Assembly (NCBI GenBank): GCA_020852555.1 | Contig: JADZAQ010000093.1 | Coordinates: 1-50,801, forward strand | Length of the DNA: 50,801 nt | Reading direction: 5' to 3' | Origin: Burkholderiales bacterium | Lineage (GTDB): Bacteria > Pseudomonadota > Gammaproteobacteria > Burkholderiales > Casimicrobiaceae | Part shown: positions 1 to 9,086 of the stretch, piece by piece | How positions within the stretch are numbered: the first letter of the stretch is position 1 | How the letters are laid out: every line of letters begins with the position of its first letter | The notes under the pieces: generated by a model | Seen by the model: only the letters and a program-made list of their open reading frames with translations | Told to the model about the DNA's origin: nothing | Database searches by the model: none | Position numbers and translations under genes: made by a program

Positions 1-549
1 CGCGCCGACTTGACGCACATGGAATCCGACTCCCAGGGTCGCACACGGCTCGAATACCGGGTGCCGGCGCGCGGGCTCATCGGCTTCCAGGGCGAGTTCA
101 TGAACCTGACCCGCGGCACCGGGCTCATGAGCCACGTCTTCGACGCCTACGCGCCGGTGAAGGGCGACATTCCCGAGCGTCGCAATGGTGTGCTGGTGTC
201 GGCCGAGGACGGTGCGGCGGTTGCGTATGCGCTGTGGAAGCTGCAGGAGCGCGGACGCATGTTCGTGTCGCCGGGCGAGCCGCTGTACGAAGGCATGATC
301 ATCGGCATTCACAGCCGGGACAATGACCTCGTGGTCAACCCCATCAAGGGCAAGCAGCTCACCAACATCCGCGCCTCGGGCAAGGACGAGGCGATCGCGC
401 TGACGCCACCGATCGCGCTCACGCTCGAGTACGCGGTGGAGTTCATCGCCGACGACGAGTTGGTCGAGATCACCCCGAAGTCGATCCGCATCCGCAAGCG
501 GCACCTGAAGGAGCATGAGCGCAAGAAGGCGAGCCGTGAAGCGGCGTAG
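1..549 (+). CDS. typA: Ribosome-associated GTPase TypA/BipA, C-terminal part (5' end outside window)
   Basis: This is the C-terminal part of the translational GTPase TypA/BipA, which binds the 70S ribosome and assists 50S assembly and growth under stress. The reading frame is open from the first base, so the GTPase and EF-G-like domains lie outside the window. What remains includes the family-typical strings YRVPARGLIGFQ, TRGTG and NPIKGKQLTNIR, followed by the BipA-specific C-terminal domain and a basic tail (KRHLKEHERKKA). No internal start needs to be invoked: the first ATG at 10 is just an internal Met. The gene stands alone, 81 bp before the next gene. Identification is secure from the conserved C-terminal motifs. 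Confidence 0.95.
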   Translation, partial: RADLTHMESDSQGRTRLEYRVPARGLIGFQGEFMNLTRGTGLMSHVFDAYAPVKGDIPERRNGVLVSAEDGAAVAYALWKLQERGRMFVSPGEPLYEGMIIGIHSRDNDLVVNPIKGKQLTNIRASGKDEAIALTPPIALTLEYAVEFIADDELVEITPKSIRIRKRHLKEHERKKASREAA

Positions 550-630
550 CCTCGCGAGTGTGGGGGAGACCTGCGCGGCGTAGCCGGCGGTACGCTCGCC
601 CGACCTGCGCCCCGGTATGATCGTGCGGTC

Positions 631-1386
631 ATGATCCGCGCAGTCTTCTTCGATCTCGACGACACCCTCGTCGACCACCATCACGCGGCGCAGGCGGCGC
701 TGGCCGGCGTGCGCGAGCGCTTCGCGGCGCTTCACGCCGTCGGCGCCGAGGCGCTCGCGGCCGAGCACCAGCACGTCCTCGAGGACCTCCATCACGACGT
801 CGCGATCGGCGTGCGTACGGCTGGCGAAGCGCGCATCGAGCGCTACCGGCGGCTCTTCGCGTTCGCCGGCGCCGATGCGCGCCATGCCGCTGCCGCCGCC
901 GAACTGCACCGGCGCGTCTACCAGGCGAATCGCCGCGCAGTCGACGGCGCGCTCGATCTCGTCGTTCGGCTGCGAGAGCGACTGCGCATCGTCGTGGTGA
1001 CCAACAATACCGTTGCCGAACAGGAGGAAAAGCTCACGTCGTTCGGCTTCGCGTCGCATGTCGATGCCCTCGTTACCTCGGAGGCGGTGGGTGCGGCGAA
1101 ACCGGACCCGCGGATCTTTCGTGCCGCCCTCGACCGCGTGCGTTGCGAGGCGCACGAGGTGGTGATGGTCGGCGATGCGTGGCACGCCGACGTGCTCGGG
1201 GCGAACGCCGCCGGCATCCGCGCGATCTGGCTCAACCGCCACGGCGTGGCGCATCCCGATCCCGCGCTCGCCCTCGAGCTTCGCTCGTTCGTCCCCACCG
1301 CGCAGGTGGCCGCACTCGTCGTGCCGGATCACGCGCTGCTGATGCGACGCGGCGGCGCGGAGCCAGGCGCGGGGCGATCCGGATGA
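631..1386 (+). CDS. HAD-superfamily hydrolase (phosphatase-like)
   Basis: A 251-residue haloacid dehalogenase-type hydrolase, probably a small-metabolite phosphatase. Motif I is FFDLDDT with the nucleophile and acid Asp8 and Asp10. Motif II is the VVVTNN stretch, motif III the Lys in AAKPDPRIF, and motif IV VMVGDAWHAD. An alpha-helical cap lies between motifs I and II, as in subfamily IA. The substrate cannot be deduced; pyrimidine 5'-nucleotidase (YjjG) and phosphoglycolate phosphatase are the closest types. The ATG at 631 follows a TATGAT hexamer at 616-621, so the leader may be very short. Its stop overlaps the next gene by ATGA, which suggests co-transcription with the DUF2891 gene and rmuC. 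Confidence 0.85.
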   Translation: MIRAVFFDLDDTLVDHHHAAQAALAGVRERFAALHAVGAEALAAEHQHVLEDLHHDVAIGVRTAGEARIERYRRLFAFAGADARHAAAAAELHRRVYQANRRAVDGALDLVVRLRERLRIVVVTNNTVAEQEEKLTSFGFASHVDALVTSEAVGAAKPDPRIFRAALDRVRCEAHEVVMVGDAWHADVLGANAAGIRAIWLNRHGVAHPDPALALELRSFVPTAQVAALVVPDHALLMRRGGAEPGAGRSG

Positions 1387-2450
1387 GCGCGACCGCCGAT
1401 CTCTTGTCGACCGAGCAGGCGGCGGCGTTCGCGCGCATCGCCCTCGGCAACGTCGTGCGCGAGTATCCGGCAAAGCAGGATCACGTGCTGGGCGGGCCCG
1501 ACGACGTGCAGGGACCACGCCAGTTGCATCCGGCCTTCTACGGCAGCTTCGACTGGCATTCGTGCGTGCATATGCACTGGCTGCTCGCCCGCGTGCGACG
1601 ACTCTTTCCGTTCCTCCCCGTGGTCGGGGCCATCGAGGCGATCTTCGACGCACACTTGACGCCGGCGAACATCGCCGCCGAGTGCGCGTATTGCGCTCGG
1701 CCGCTCGCGCGCGGCTTCGAGCGGACGTACGGCTGGGCGTGGCTCCTCGAGCTCGCCCACGAGCTCGCCCGCGCCACGGACGAGTCCGCGGCACGCTGGC
1801 AGCGCACGCTGCGTCCTCTGGTCGAAGTGATCGTCGCCGGCTACCTCGAGTACCTGCCGCGGCAGCGCTACGCGATCCGGCACGGGCTGCACGCCAACAG
1901 CGCCTTCGGCCTCGCCTTCGCCCTCGACTGGGCGCGGGCGAGCGGACAACGTGCGCTGGCGAATACCTGCACCGATGCCGCGCAGCGCTGGTTCGTGGAC
2001 GATTGCGACGTCCCCGTGCGGTGGGAACCCTCCGGCAGCGACTTCCTGTCGCCGGCCTTGATGGAAGCCGATTGCATGCGGCGCGTGCTCGCTCCCGAGG
2101 TCTACGATGCGTGGCTCGCGGCATGCCTTCCCGCTCTCGACGGTGACGGTGCGGTCGCACTCCTGGCGCCGGCGCTCGTCGATGAGCGCAGCGACGGCCA
2201 GCTCGTGCACCTGGACGGCCTGAACCTCGCGCGCGCCTGGAACCTGCGCGGCATCGTCGCTGCGTTGCGGCCCAACGATGCGCGCGTGGCGCCGCTGTCG
2301 CACCTCGCCGCGCTGCACCTCGCCGCCGGCCTCGCCGGCGTCGCCAGCGACGATTACGGTGGCGCGCACTGGCTGGCGACGTTCGCGACTCTCGCCCTCA
2401 CCGCGCAGGCCGATGCGGCGCACGCATCACCTGTACCCGGCGCACCATGA
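1383..2450 (+). CDS. DUF2891 family protein
   Basis: A 355-residue protein of the DUF2891 family, whose function is unknown. Family hallmarks visible are HPAFYGSFDWHSCVHMHW near residue 45, the FERTYGWAW segment, and repeated aromatic/His motifs (HGLHANSAF, PSGSDFLSPALMEAD) that resemble an alpha/alpha-barrel protein. There is no signal peptide and no membrane segment. The ATG at 1383 is chosen because it overlaps the HAD stop (ATGA) and begins the conserved part; the reading frame is open further upstream without homology. It overlaps rmuC by another ATGA at 2447-2450. Family assignment is firm; the biochemical role is open. Confidence 0.85.
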   Translation: MSATADLLSTEQAAAFARIALGNVVREYPAKQDHVLGGPDDVQGPRQLHPAFYGSFDWHSCVHMHWLLARVRRLFPFLPVVGAIEAIFDAHLTPANIAAECAYCARPLARGFERTYGWAWLLELAHELARATDESAARWQRTLRPLVEVIVAGYLEYLPRQRYAIRHGLHANSAFGLAFALDWARASGQRALANTCTDAAQRWFVDDCDVPVRWEPSGSDFLSPALMEADCMRRVLAPEVYDAWLAACLPALDGDGAVALLAPALVDERSDGQLVHLDGLNLARAWNLRGIVAALRPNDARVAPLSHLAALHLAAGLAGVASDDYGGAHWLATFATLALTAQADAAHASPVPGAP

Positions 2451-3772
2451 ACGAGCCGTGGCTCATCGCGAACCTCGCGGTTCTGGCCGGCGTCGTGGTG
2501 CTGGTGGTGGCCGTCCTCGTGCGCACGATCGGGCTCGCGGGTGCGCGCCGTGAGGAGTTGCGCGAGGCGCTTCGCGAGTCGGTCGAGATGCGCGCGCGCA
2601 TCGATGCCGTCACCGCGCAACTCGCCAACGTGGAGCGCGACATCCGCCAGGACCTCGCCAATGCGCGCAGCGAGCAAGGCCAGGCGGGGGTGGGGCTGCG
2701 TACCGAGCTGGGGGCGGCGATGGGCCGCTTCGGCGAGCAGATCACGACGCTCACGCACTCCAACGAGGAGCGTCTCGACGCCATGCGCAGCACCGTCGAA
2801 CGCCGCCTCGATGCCTTGCGTGACGACAATGCGCAGCGGCTGGAACAGATGCGGACGACCGTCGACGAGAAGCTCTCCGCCACGCTCGAACAGCGTTTGG
2901 GTGAGTCGTTTCGACTCGTCTCGGAGCGGCTCGAGCAGGTGCACCGCGGCCTCGGCGAGATGCACTCGCTCGCGATCGGCGTGGGTGACCTGAAACGCGT
3001 GCTCGCCAACGTCAAGACGCGCGGTACCTGGGGCGAAGTGCAGCTCGCCGCACTCCTCGCCGAAGCGCTCGCCGCGTCGCAATACGCGGCCAACGTCGAA
3101 ACGATCCCGGGCTCCGGCCAGCGCGTCGAGTTCGCCATTCGCCTGCCCGGTCGCGGCGACGATGCGCTGCCGTGCTGGCTGCCCATCGACGCCAAGTTCC
3201 CGCTCGACGAATGGCAACGCCTGCAGGAGGCGCTCGAACGTGCCGACGCGCCGGCTGCGGAGTTCGCCCGCAAGACGCTCGCCGAACGTCTCAAGGCAGA
3301 GGCGAGGACGATTCGCGCAAAGTACGTCGCGCCGCCGTACACCACCGATTTCGCGGTGCTCTTCGTGCCGACCGAGGGCCTGTACGCGGAGATGATGGCG
3401 CGGCCGGGACTCGCCGAGTTGCTCCAGCGCGAGCACCGGGTGACGCTCGTCGGCCCCACCAATGTCCTGGCGCTCCTCAACAGCCTCCAGCTCGGCTTTC
3501 GCACGCTCGCCATCGAGCAGCGATCGCACGAGGTGTGGCGCGTGCTGGCCGCGGTCAAGACCGAATTCGGCAAGCTCGGGGAGCACATCGCGAAGGCCAA
3601 GGAGAAGGTCGACCAGGCGAGTCGCACCCTCGACGAGACCGGCGTGCGCAGCCGCGCGATCTCCCGGCGATTGCGCGACGTCGAGGCGCTGCCGGACGAC
3701 GACGGGCAGCGGATGCTCGTCACGTCGGCGAGCAGTGGCGACGACACCGCGGCGCCGTCGGACGCGGGCTGA
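2447..3772 (+). CDS. rmuC: DNA recombination protein RmuC
   Basis: A 441-residue RmuC homologue. RmuC limits inversions at short inverted repeats and is thought to be a membrane-anchored nuclease. Residues about 3-27 form one transmembrane helix (LANLAVLAGVVVLVVAVLV). Residues about 35-175 are a long heptad-rich coiled coil. The rest is the RmuC domain with the conserved segments LKRVLANVKTRGTWGE, LPIDAKFPLDEW, KYVAPPYTTDFAVLFVPTEGLYAE and VTLVGPTNVLALLNSLQ, typical of its restriction-endonuclease-like fold. The C-terminal about 25 residues are low complexity. It overlaps DUF2891 by ATGA and is followed by mtfA after 12 bp. Confidence 0.95.
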   Translation: MNEPWLIANLAVLAGVVVLVVAVLVRTIGLAGARREELREALRESVEMRARIDAVTAQLANVERDIRQDLANARSEQGQAGVGLRTELGAAMGRFGEQITTLTHSNEERLDAMRSTVERRLDALRDDNAQRLEQMRTTVDEKLSATLEQRLGESFRLVSERLEQVHRGLGEMHSLAIGVGDLKRVLANVKTRGTWGEVQLAALLAEALAASQYAANVETIPGSGQRVEFAIRLPGRGDDALPCWLPIDAKFPLDEWQRLQEALERADAPAAEFARKTLAERLKAEARTIRAKYVAPPYTTDFAVLFVPTEGLYAEMMARPGLAELLQREHRVTLVGPTNVLALLNSLQLGFRTLAIEQRSHEVWRVLAAVKTEFGKLGEHIAKAKEKVDQASRTLDETGVRSRAISRRLRDVEALPDDDGQRMLVTSASSGDDTAAPSDAG

Positions 3773-3784
3773 GCGGTCCCACGC

Positions 3785-4576
3785 ATGTTCGAGGCGCTCC
3801 GTCGTTGGCGTCGTGACCGCACGCTGCGCTCGCTGGCGATCCCCGATGCGCTGTGGCGCGAGGCGCTGGCCGCGCTGCCGTTCCTCGCGATCTACACCGA
3901 GGCCGAGCTCGAACGGCTGCGCGACAAGGTCGTGCTCTTTCTCGACGCCAAGAGCATCGTCGGCGCCGGGGGACACGCGGTGACGCCGCTGCAGCGCGTG
4001 ATCATCGCCTTGCAGGCCTGCGTGCTCGCGCTCGAACTCGATCCTGATTGCTACGACGGCTTCGAGAGCGTGGTCGTGTATCCCGACGAATTCGTGCCGC
4101 GCTGGGAGTGGGAGGACGAAGCGGGCGTGGTGCACGTCAACGACGACCCGCTCGCCGGCGAGGCGATGGAGCGCGGGCCGGTGATCCTGTCGTGGGCCGA
4201 CGTCGAGGCGAGCCAGGACTGGGACGCCACCGGCATGAATCTCGTCATCCACGAGTTCGCGCACAAGATCGACATGCGCAACGGCAGCGCGAACGGCTGT
4301 CCGCCGCTGCCACCGGAACTCGCGCCCGACGTGTGGCAGGCAACGATGCAGCGGGCGTTTGCCGACTTCGCGCGCAAGGTCGCGCGTGGCGCGCGCACGG
4401 CGATCGACCCGTACGCGGCGGAGAACCCGGCGGAGTTCTTCGCCGTGCTCTCCGAGGTGTTCTTCGTCGAGCCCGCCCTGCTGCGCCGCGAGTATCCCGA
4501 CGTCTACGCGCTCTTCACCCGCTTCTACCGCCAGGATCCGGCGGCGCGCACCGCGCTATTGCGCGACGATGCCTGA
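3785..4576 (+). CDS. mtfA: Zinc-dependent peptidase MtfA (M90 family)
   Basis: A 263-residue MtfA-type metallopeptidase. In E. coli MtfA binds the Mlc repressor and so affects glucose PTS expression; it also has aminopeptidase activity. The zinc motif is visible as HEFAHKID (His156, Glu157, His160), with the downstream third-ligand region YAAENPAEFFAVLSEVFF. The N-terminal part carries the family strings FLDAKSIVGAGG and VVVYPDEF. It starts with ATG 12 bp after rmuC. Its last 21 bp overlap the 3' end of the convergent mog gene, so no terminator space exists between them. Whether an Mlc-type partner exists in this organism cannot be told from the window. Confidence 0.92.
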   Translation: MFEALRRWRRDRTLRSLAIPDALWREALAALPFLAIYTEAELERLRDKVVLFLDAKSIVGAGGHAVTPLQRVIIALQACVLALELDPDCYDGFESVVVYPDEFVPRWEWEDEAGVVHVNDDPLAGEAMERGPVILSWADVEASQDWDATGMNLVIHEFAHKIDMRNGSANGCPPLPPELAPDVWQATMQRAFADFARKVARGARTAIDPYAAENPAEFFAVLSEVFFVEPALLRREYPDVYALFTRFYRQDPAARTALLRDDA

Positions 4577-5125
4577 CGCACGCTGCGCGCTCTTCGGCCG
4601 GAACGCCTTGCACACGGCGTCGTGCGTCTCGATGTACGGCCCGCCAATCAGGTCGATGCAGTAGGGGACGGCAGGAAAGATCCCGTCGAGCGTTTCCTTG
4701 ATCGCCTTGGGCTGGCCCGGGAGGTTCAGGATGAGCGCGCCGCCGCGGACGACGCCGACCTGCCGCGAGAGGATCGCGGTCGGCACGTACTGGAGGCTCA
4801 CCGCGCGCATCCGCTCGCCGAAGCCCGGCAGCACCTTGTGCGCGACGGCGAGCGTCGCCTCCGGCGTCACGTCGCGCGGCGCCGGGCCGGTGCCGCCGGT
4901 GGTCAGCACGAGTTGACAGCCTTCACGGTCGACGAGGTCGACGAGCGTGCGCTCGATCGCCGCCTGCTCGTCGGCGATGAGGCGCTGGACGACCTCCCAG
5001 GGTGTCTTCAGCGCCGCGGCGAACCACTCGCGCAAGCCGGGCAGCCCGCGGTCCTCGTACACGCCGGCGAAGGCACGATCGGATACCGAGACGAGGCCGA
5101 TGCGCAGGGCGGCGGCAGCGTTCAC
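4556..5125 (-). CDS. mog: Molybdopterin adenylyltransferase
   Basis: A 189-residue MogA-type enzyme. It adenylates molybdopterin with ATP before molybdate insertion during molybdenum cofactor synthesis. Visible signatures are LVSVSDRAFAGVYEDRG at the N-terminus, the nucleotide-binding LVLTTGGTGPAPRDVTPEAT, and the C-terminal LNLPGQPKAIKE loop. The start is GTG at 5125; it overlaps the stop of darP as GTGA, indicating translational coupling of the darP-mog pair. Its 3' end overlaps mtfA tail to tail. Length and motifs fit the Mog rather than the MoaB subgroup. Confidence 0.93.
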   Translation of the reverse strand: MNAAAALRIGLVSVSDRAFAGVYEDRGLPGLREWFAAALKTPWEVVQRLIADEQAAIERTLVDLVDREGCQLVLTTGGTGPAPRDVTPEATLAVAHKVLPGFGERMRAVSLQYVPTAILSRQVGVVRGGALILNLPGQPKAIKETLDGIFPAVPYCIDLIGGPYIETHDAVCKAFRPKSAQRASGIVAQ

Positions 5126-5694
5126 GGCTGCTCCGGCGCCGCCACGGCGTTGGCCGCCGGCGCGGTCGCGAGCGATCGCAGGTGGCGGAAGAGCGCGCGG
5201 TAGCGATGCGGCGGACCGCCGCGCGCGCGCTCGACGCGGGCGTCGCGCACGAGCGTGGCGATGGCGCGGCGATCGACCGCCGGAAACTCGGCGGCGAGGC
5301 GGTCGAGTGCGTCATCGTCGCGCAGGAGCGCCTCGCGCCAGCGCTCGGCAGCGGCGACTTCGGCGGCGTCGGTCGGCTGGCCGTGCGCGAAACGGGCGAG
5401 CGCGGCGCGGATCGGCTCGGCGTCGATGTCGCGCATGAGCTTGCCCACGTATTGCAGCGCGCGCCGCCGCCCCTCATGGGTACGCGTCGCGCGCGCTTCG
5501 CCGACGGCGTCGGCAAGGCGCTCGGGGAGGTCGAGTTCGGCGATGCGCACGGGATCGAGTGCGACGAGCGCCTCGCCGAGATCCTGCAGTTCGTGCATCG
5601 CCACCTTGCGGCGCGTCTTCGACGGCCGGTCGGCCGTGGAGACATCGCCGGGAGAAAGAGCGGATGCGTCGCGCGACGCTGGCGTTCGAGGCAT
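5122..5694 (-). CDS. darP: Ribosome biogenesis factor DarP (YjgA/DUF615)
   Basis: A 190-residue DUF615 protein, DarP/YjgA, which helps the 50S subunit mature near the peptidyl transferase centre. Family signatures are the basic KTRRKVAMHELQDLG N-terminal segment, RREGRRRALQYVGKLMR-like central helices (EGRRRALQYVGKLMR seen) and a C-terminal RYRALFRHLRSL. The ATG at 5694 gives the usual length; the frame continues upstream without homology. It is coupled to mog by a GTGA overlap and is divergent from pmbA, with a 198-bp spacer between them. Confidence 0.9.
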   Translation of the reverse strand: MPRTPASRDASALSPGDVSTADRPSKTRRKVAMHELQDLGEALVALDPVRIAELDLPERLADAVGEARATRTHEGRRRALQYVGKLMRDIDAEPIRAALARFAHGQPTDAAEVAAAERWREALLRDDDALDRLAAEFPAVDRRAIATLVRDARVERARGGPPHRYRALFRHLRSLATAPAANAVAAPEQP

Positions 5695-5892
5695 GGAGTG
5701 GGAAAGGGCAGCCCGATGAAGAACGCCGCCGCCCTTTGCTATGATAACCGCTGCCCGGCCGCCGCGGGCTCCTTGCCGCGCCAATCGATTGCGCGCACGT
5801 CGAAAGCGGTTCGGCGTGCCATCGTTTTGTTCTCGCGGCCGCCGACGAATGCCGAAGCTGTCGCCGATGTGCGATCTCCCCCATCCCGCCCC

Positions 5893-7290
5893 ATGACCGA
5901 GTCGCCTGTCGTACGTGCCCCCGAGCTTGCCGGTGATGAGCGGTCGCCTGCGACTCGCCGGACGTTTCCGGTCGCCACCGCGGATCTGGAGCGCGTCGCC
6001 ACGCAGGTGCTCGAGGCCGCGCGGCAACGCGGCGCCACGGCTGCCGAAACCGAAGTCTCGCAAGGGGTCGGGCAGGACGTGACGGTGCGCCACGGCGAGG
6101 TGGAGACGATCGCCTATCACCGTGACAAGGCGGTGAGCGTCACCATTTTCGTCGGACAGCGTCGCGGACACGCGAGCACCGCCGATTTTTCCACCGCAGC
6201 CATCGCCGCGACGGTCGACAAGGCAGTGACCATCGCCCGCTATACGGCCGACGATCCCGCGGCAGGGCTCGCCGATGCGGCGCGCCTGGCCCACGTCTGG
6301 TCCGACCTCGACCTCTATCACCCCTGGGATCTTCCGATCGACGAGGCAATCGCGCTGGGTCGCGACGCGGAGCGCGCCGCACTCGCGGTCGACCGGCGCC
6401 TGACCAACAGCGAAGGCGCCACGGTGGCCAGCGGCGAGTCCGAGTTCGTCTACGCGAATACGGCGGGCTTCTTCGGCGGCTATCGCAGCTCCCGGCATCA
6501 CGTCGGTTGCGCGGTGGTCGGCGAGCAGGACGGTACGTTGCAGCGCGACTCCTGGTTCACCGCGGCCCGCGCGCCCGGTGATCTCGAACCGGCGTCGCGC
6601 GTCGGGCGCACGGCCGGCGACCGTACCCTGCGCCGGTTGGGCGCCCGCCGCCTCGGCACGCGCGAGTGCCCCGTGCTCTTCGAGGCGAGCGAGGCGGCCG
6701 ACCTCATCGGCTTCTTCGTGCAGGCGGTGTCCGGAGGCAGCCTCTATCGCAAGTCGTCGTTCCTGCTCGACTCGCTCGGCCGCGAGGTCTTCGCGTCGCA
6801 CATCCAGTTGCGCGAGGAGCCGCACCTGCCGCGCGGGCGGGGCAGCGCGCCGTTCGACGGCGAAGGCGTGGCGACGGCGGCGCGCGATGTCGTGCGCGAT
6901 GGCGTGGTCCAGGGCTATTTCCTGGGCTCGTACTCGGCGCGCAAGCTCGGCATGACGAGCACCGGCAACGCCGGCGGCAGCCATAACCTCGTCCTCGCCA
7001 CCGGCGACGACGATTTGCCGGCGCTGCTCGCCCGCATGGGGCGCGGCCTCTTCGTGACCGAGCAGCTGGGGCAGGGGGTGAATCCGGTCACCGGCGATTT
7101 TTCGCGCGGTGTCGCCGGCTTCTGGGTCGAGGGCGGGATGCTTGCGTATCCGGTCGAGGAGATCACCATCGCGGGCAACCTGCGCGACATGTACCGTGGC
7201 ATCGTTGCCACCGGCAATGACGTCGACCGCCGCGGTTCGCGGCACACCGGCTCCATCCTCGTCGACCGCATGACGGTCGCCGGACGCTGA
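5893..7290 (+). CDS. pmbA: Metalloprotease-family protein PmbA/TldE
   Basis: A 465-residue PmbA (TldE) protein, the partner of TldD in the heteromeric TldD/E protease that matures microcin B17 and degrades CcdA in E. coli. Visible family segments include RHGEVETIAYHRD, GHASTADFS, LYHPWDLPIDEAI, the C-terminal STGNAGGSHNLVL, FVTEQLGQGVNPVTGDFSRGVAG split over residues about 385-410, and EGGMLAYPVEEITIAGN. The ATG at 5893 is chosen because homology starts soon after; the open frame back to about 5002 overlaps darP antisense. A TATGAT hexamer lies at 5740-5745 in the spacer. The next gene follows after 2 bp. Confidence 0.93.
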   Translation: MTESPVVRAPELAGDERSPATRRTFPVATADLERVATQVLEAARQRGATAAETEVSQGVGQDVTVRHGEVETIAYHRDKAVSVTIFVGQRRGHASTADFSTAAIAATVDKAVTIARYTADDPAAGLADAARLAHVWSDLDLYHPWDLPIDEAIALGRDAERAALAVDRRLTNSEGATVASGESEFVYANTAGFFGGYRSSRHHVGCAVVGEQDGTLQRDSWFTAARAPGDLEPASRVGRTAGDRTLRRLGARRLGTRECPVLFEASEAADLIGFFVQAVSGGSLYRKSSFLLDSLGREVFASHIQLREEPHLPRGRGSAPFDGEGVATAARDVVRDGVVQGYFLGSYSARKLGMTSTGNAGGSHNLVLATGDDDLPALLARMGRGLFVTEQLGQGVNPVTGDFSRGVAGFWVEGGMLAYPVEEITIAGNLRDMYRGIVATGNDVDRRGSRHTGSILVDRMTVAGR

Positions 7291-7292
7291 CG

Positions 7293-8954
7293 ATGCGCGT
7301 CCCGCAGGCGCGATCGGCGAGTCGGACGCACCCCGTCCTGTCGTGGCTGCGCTCGTTCAACGATCCGCTGTCGAGTGCCGCCAATGCCGCGCGGTGGATC
7401 GCACAGCTTCCTTCGGGCGACATCACGCGGGTGCAAAGGGAAACGCTCGATCTCATCGCGTCGTTTCCGGGAGTGCACAAGGACGCCGGAGCCGGCCAGG
7501 TCGAGGCACTCCTGCGCATCGACGGCCGCATCGAGCCGGTGCTCGAGGAACTCACCCGCCAGTACACGCAGAACTACCAGAAGAGCACCAGCATCGAGTC
7601 GCGTCTGTGGCACGCCGTATTCGATCTCGTCAAGGCGTTCGTCAATGCCTACCAGATCGCCCTCAAGGCGGGCTTCCCGCGCGTCGAGAACAAGCGCTGG
7701 CGGGCGATCCTGCCGTGGGTGATCGTGCGTCTCGCGCACTATCGCGGCCTCGACGGGAAGTACCGCCTGTTTCGCTACAGCCACTGGATTCCCGCGCAGT
7801 GGCGCGAGTTCCACGAGCTCTACGAGTACGCCCGGCTGCGTGGCTGGCAGCGCGAGCAGTTGGTGTTCGGGGTGGGCGCGTTCGCCACCCCCGGCGTATC
7901 TTTCGAGCAGGAGTACGTGAAGACGCTGCTCCTGATGCGCCTCGATTCGGGGAACTTCACGCCCGATCAGGTGGAGTGGGTCGCCCGCCAATTGACCGAC
8001 TGGGCGCCGACGCTCGCCCTGACCGTGCCGCCTTCGGAAGGAGCGCCGTTCATCCTCGACCTGGCCGGCACCGCGGGGTTGCGTCGTCGCCATCGTGCGC
8101 CCACCGGCGGACGGCTCCTGTGCCTCGACGCCGGACCGGTGTATTCGCGCATCGTCGAGCGCCTGCGCTGGCTGCCCGAGCAGGACGGCGACGGCGCCGG
8201 CGCGGGTGATTTGCCGGTGCGCGAGCAGCGGCTGTTGCTGGTGCGCCTCGCCTCACTCTACGGCCCCGACGCGATCGCGCAGGCGCCGCGTGCGCCGCGC
8301 GTGCAGAGCGAGGCCGACGTACGCGTGGTGGTGGGGCTCGCGGCGTTGACGCGGGCGGTCGCCGAGATCGATCGGCTTCCGGACGAGGCGCGCACTCCCG
8401 GCGTGGTCGCGAGCTTCGACGAGGCCACGCAGATCATCCATCCGCACGTGAACCCGGAGTCGGTCTCGCGACGGGTCCGTGGCTCCACGTGGCGCATGAC
8501 CGATCGCAGCGATACCGGCTGTCGCCTCGTGGCTCCGGCCAGGGACGCGCCCGCCCGGCTCGGCGAGCTCGTCGCCATCAAGGAAGGCGAGCTGTGGATG
8601 CTGGCGGTCGTGCGCCGCATGCAGCGCTTGCAGGTCGACGAAGTGACCGTCGGTGCCGAGATCGTCTCGCGGCGTCTGGTGCGCGTGCTGATGCGCAGCT
8701 GGGTCGCGCCGGCCGCGACCGATGGCGCGGCCAGCGAGCGCCCCTTCTTCGGCCTCTACCTGCCCGCGCATCCCGCCAATCGGCAGGCGACGCAGCGCAG
8801 TCTCGTCGGGCCTGCCGACCGGGTCACCGCCGACGGCATGGTCGAGCTCGACACCGGCAGCGCGCGCTATCTCATCCGCTTCACGCAAATGCTCGAGCGT
8901 CAGGCCGACTGGTCGTGGGCGATGTTCACGGCGGTGCGCAAGCTCGACGGGTGA
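7293..8954 (+). CDS. Conserved hypothetical protein, 553 aa
   Basis: A 553-residue cytoplasmic protein I do not recognise by name. It starts with ATG two bases after the pmbA stop, so it is likely co-transcribed with pmbA. It has no signal peptide or membrane helix. The first about 250 residues are helix-rich (LRSFNDPLSSAANAARWI, QNYQKSTSIESRLWHAVFDLV). The last about 150 residues are beta-rich, with KEGELWMLAVVRRMQRL and a terminal segment suggesting a small barrel; a degenerate PilZ-like fold is possible, but no RxxxR / D-x-S-x-x-G pair is obvious. I infer a conserved betaproteobacterial protein from the lack of shadow-ORF character; the role is unknown. Confidence 0.7.
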   Translation: MRVPQARSASRTHPVLSWLRSFNDPLSSAANAARWIAQLPSGDITRVQRETLDLIASFPGVHKDAGAGQVEALLRIDGRIEPVLEELTRQYTQNYQKSTSIESRLWHAVFDLVKAFVNAYQIALKAGFPRVENKRWRAILPWVIVRLAHYRGLDGKYRLFRYSHWIPAQWREFHELYEYARLRGWQREQLVFGVGAFATPGVSFEQEYVKTLLLMRLDSGNFTPDQVEWVARQLTDWAPTLALTVPPSEGAPFILDLAGTAGLRRRHRAPTGGRLLCLDAGPVYSRIVERLRWLPEQDGDGAGAGDLPVREQRLLLVRLASLYGPDAIAQAPRAPRVQSEADVRVVVGLAALTRAVAEIDRLPDEARTPGVVASFDEATQIIHPHVNPESVSRRVRGSTWRMTDRSDTGCRLVAPARDAPARLGELVAIKEGELWMLAVVRRMQRLQVDEVTVGAEIVSRRLVRVLMRSWVAPAATDGAASERPFFGLYLPAHPANRQATQRSLVGPADRVTADGMVELDTGSARYLIRFTQMLERQADWSWAMFTAVRKLDG

Positions 8955-9023
8955 GGCTGGTCGTCGCTCGTCACCGCGTACGACGTCGTCGCCAGGGTAC
9001 GCCGCACCTGCATCGCCGGCGAT

Positions 9024-9057
9024 GGAAGAAAGACGACCCCGCCGCAGCAGGGTCGTC
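9024..9057 (-). terminator. Rho-independent terminator after the TRAP receptor gene
   Basis: On the minus strand an 8-bp perfect stem GACGACCC/GGGTCGTC (9032-9039 with 9050-9057) encloses a 10-nt loop and is followed by TTTCTTCC. It sits 30 bp past the stop of the receptor gene and also lies between two convergent transcription units. Confidence 0.75.
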
Positions 9058-9086
9058 GGTCGGGCCGCCGATGCGCGCCCGTGGCG

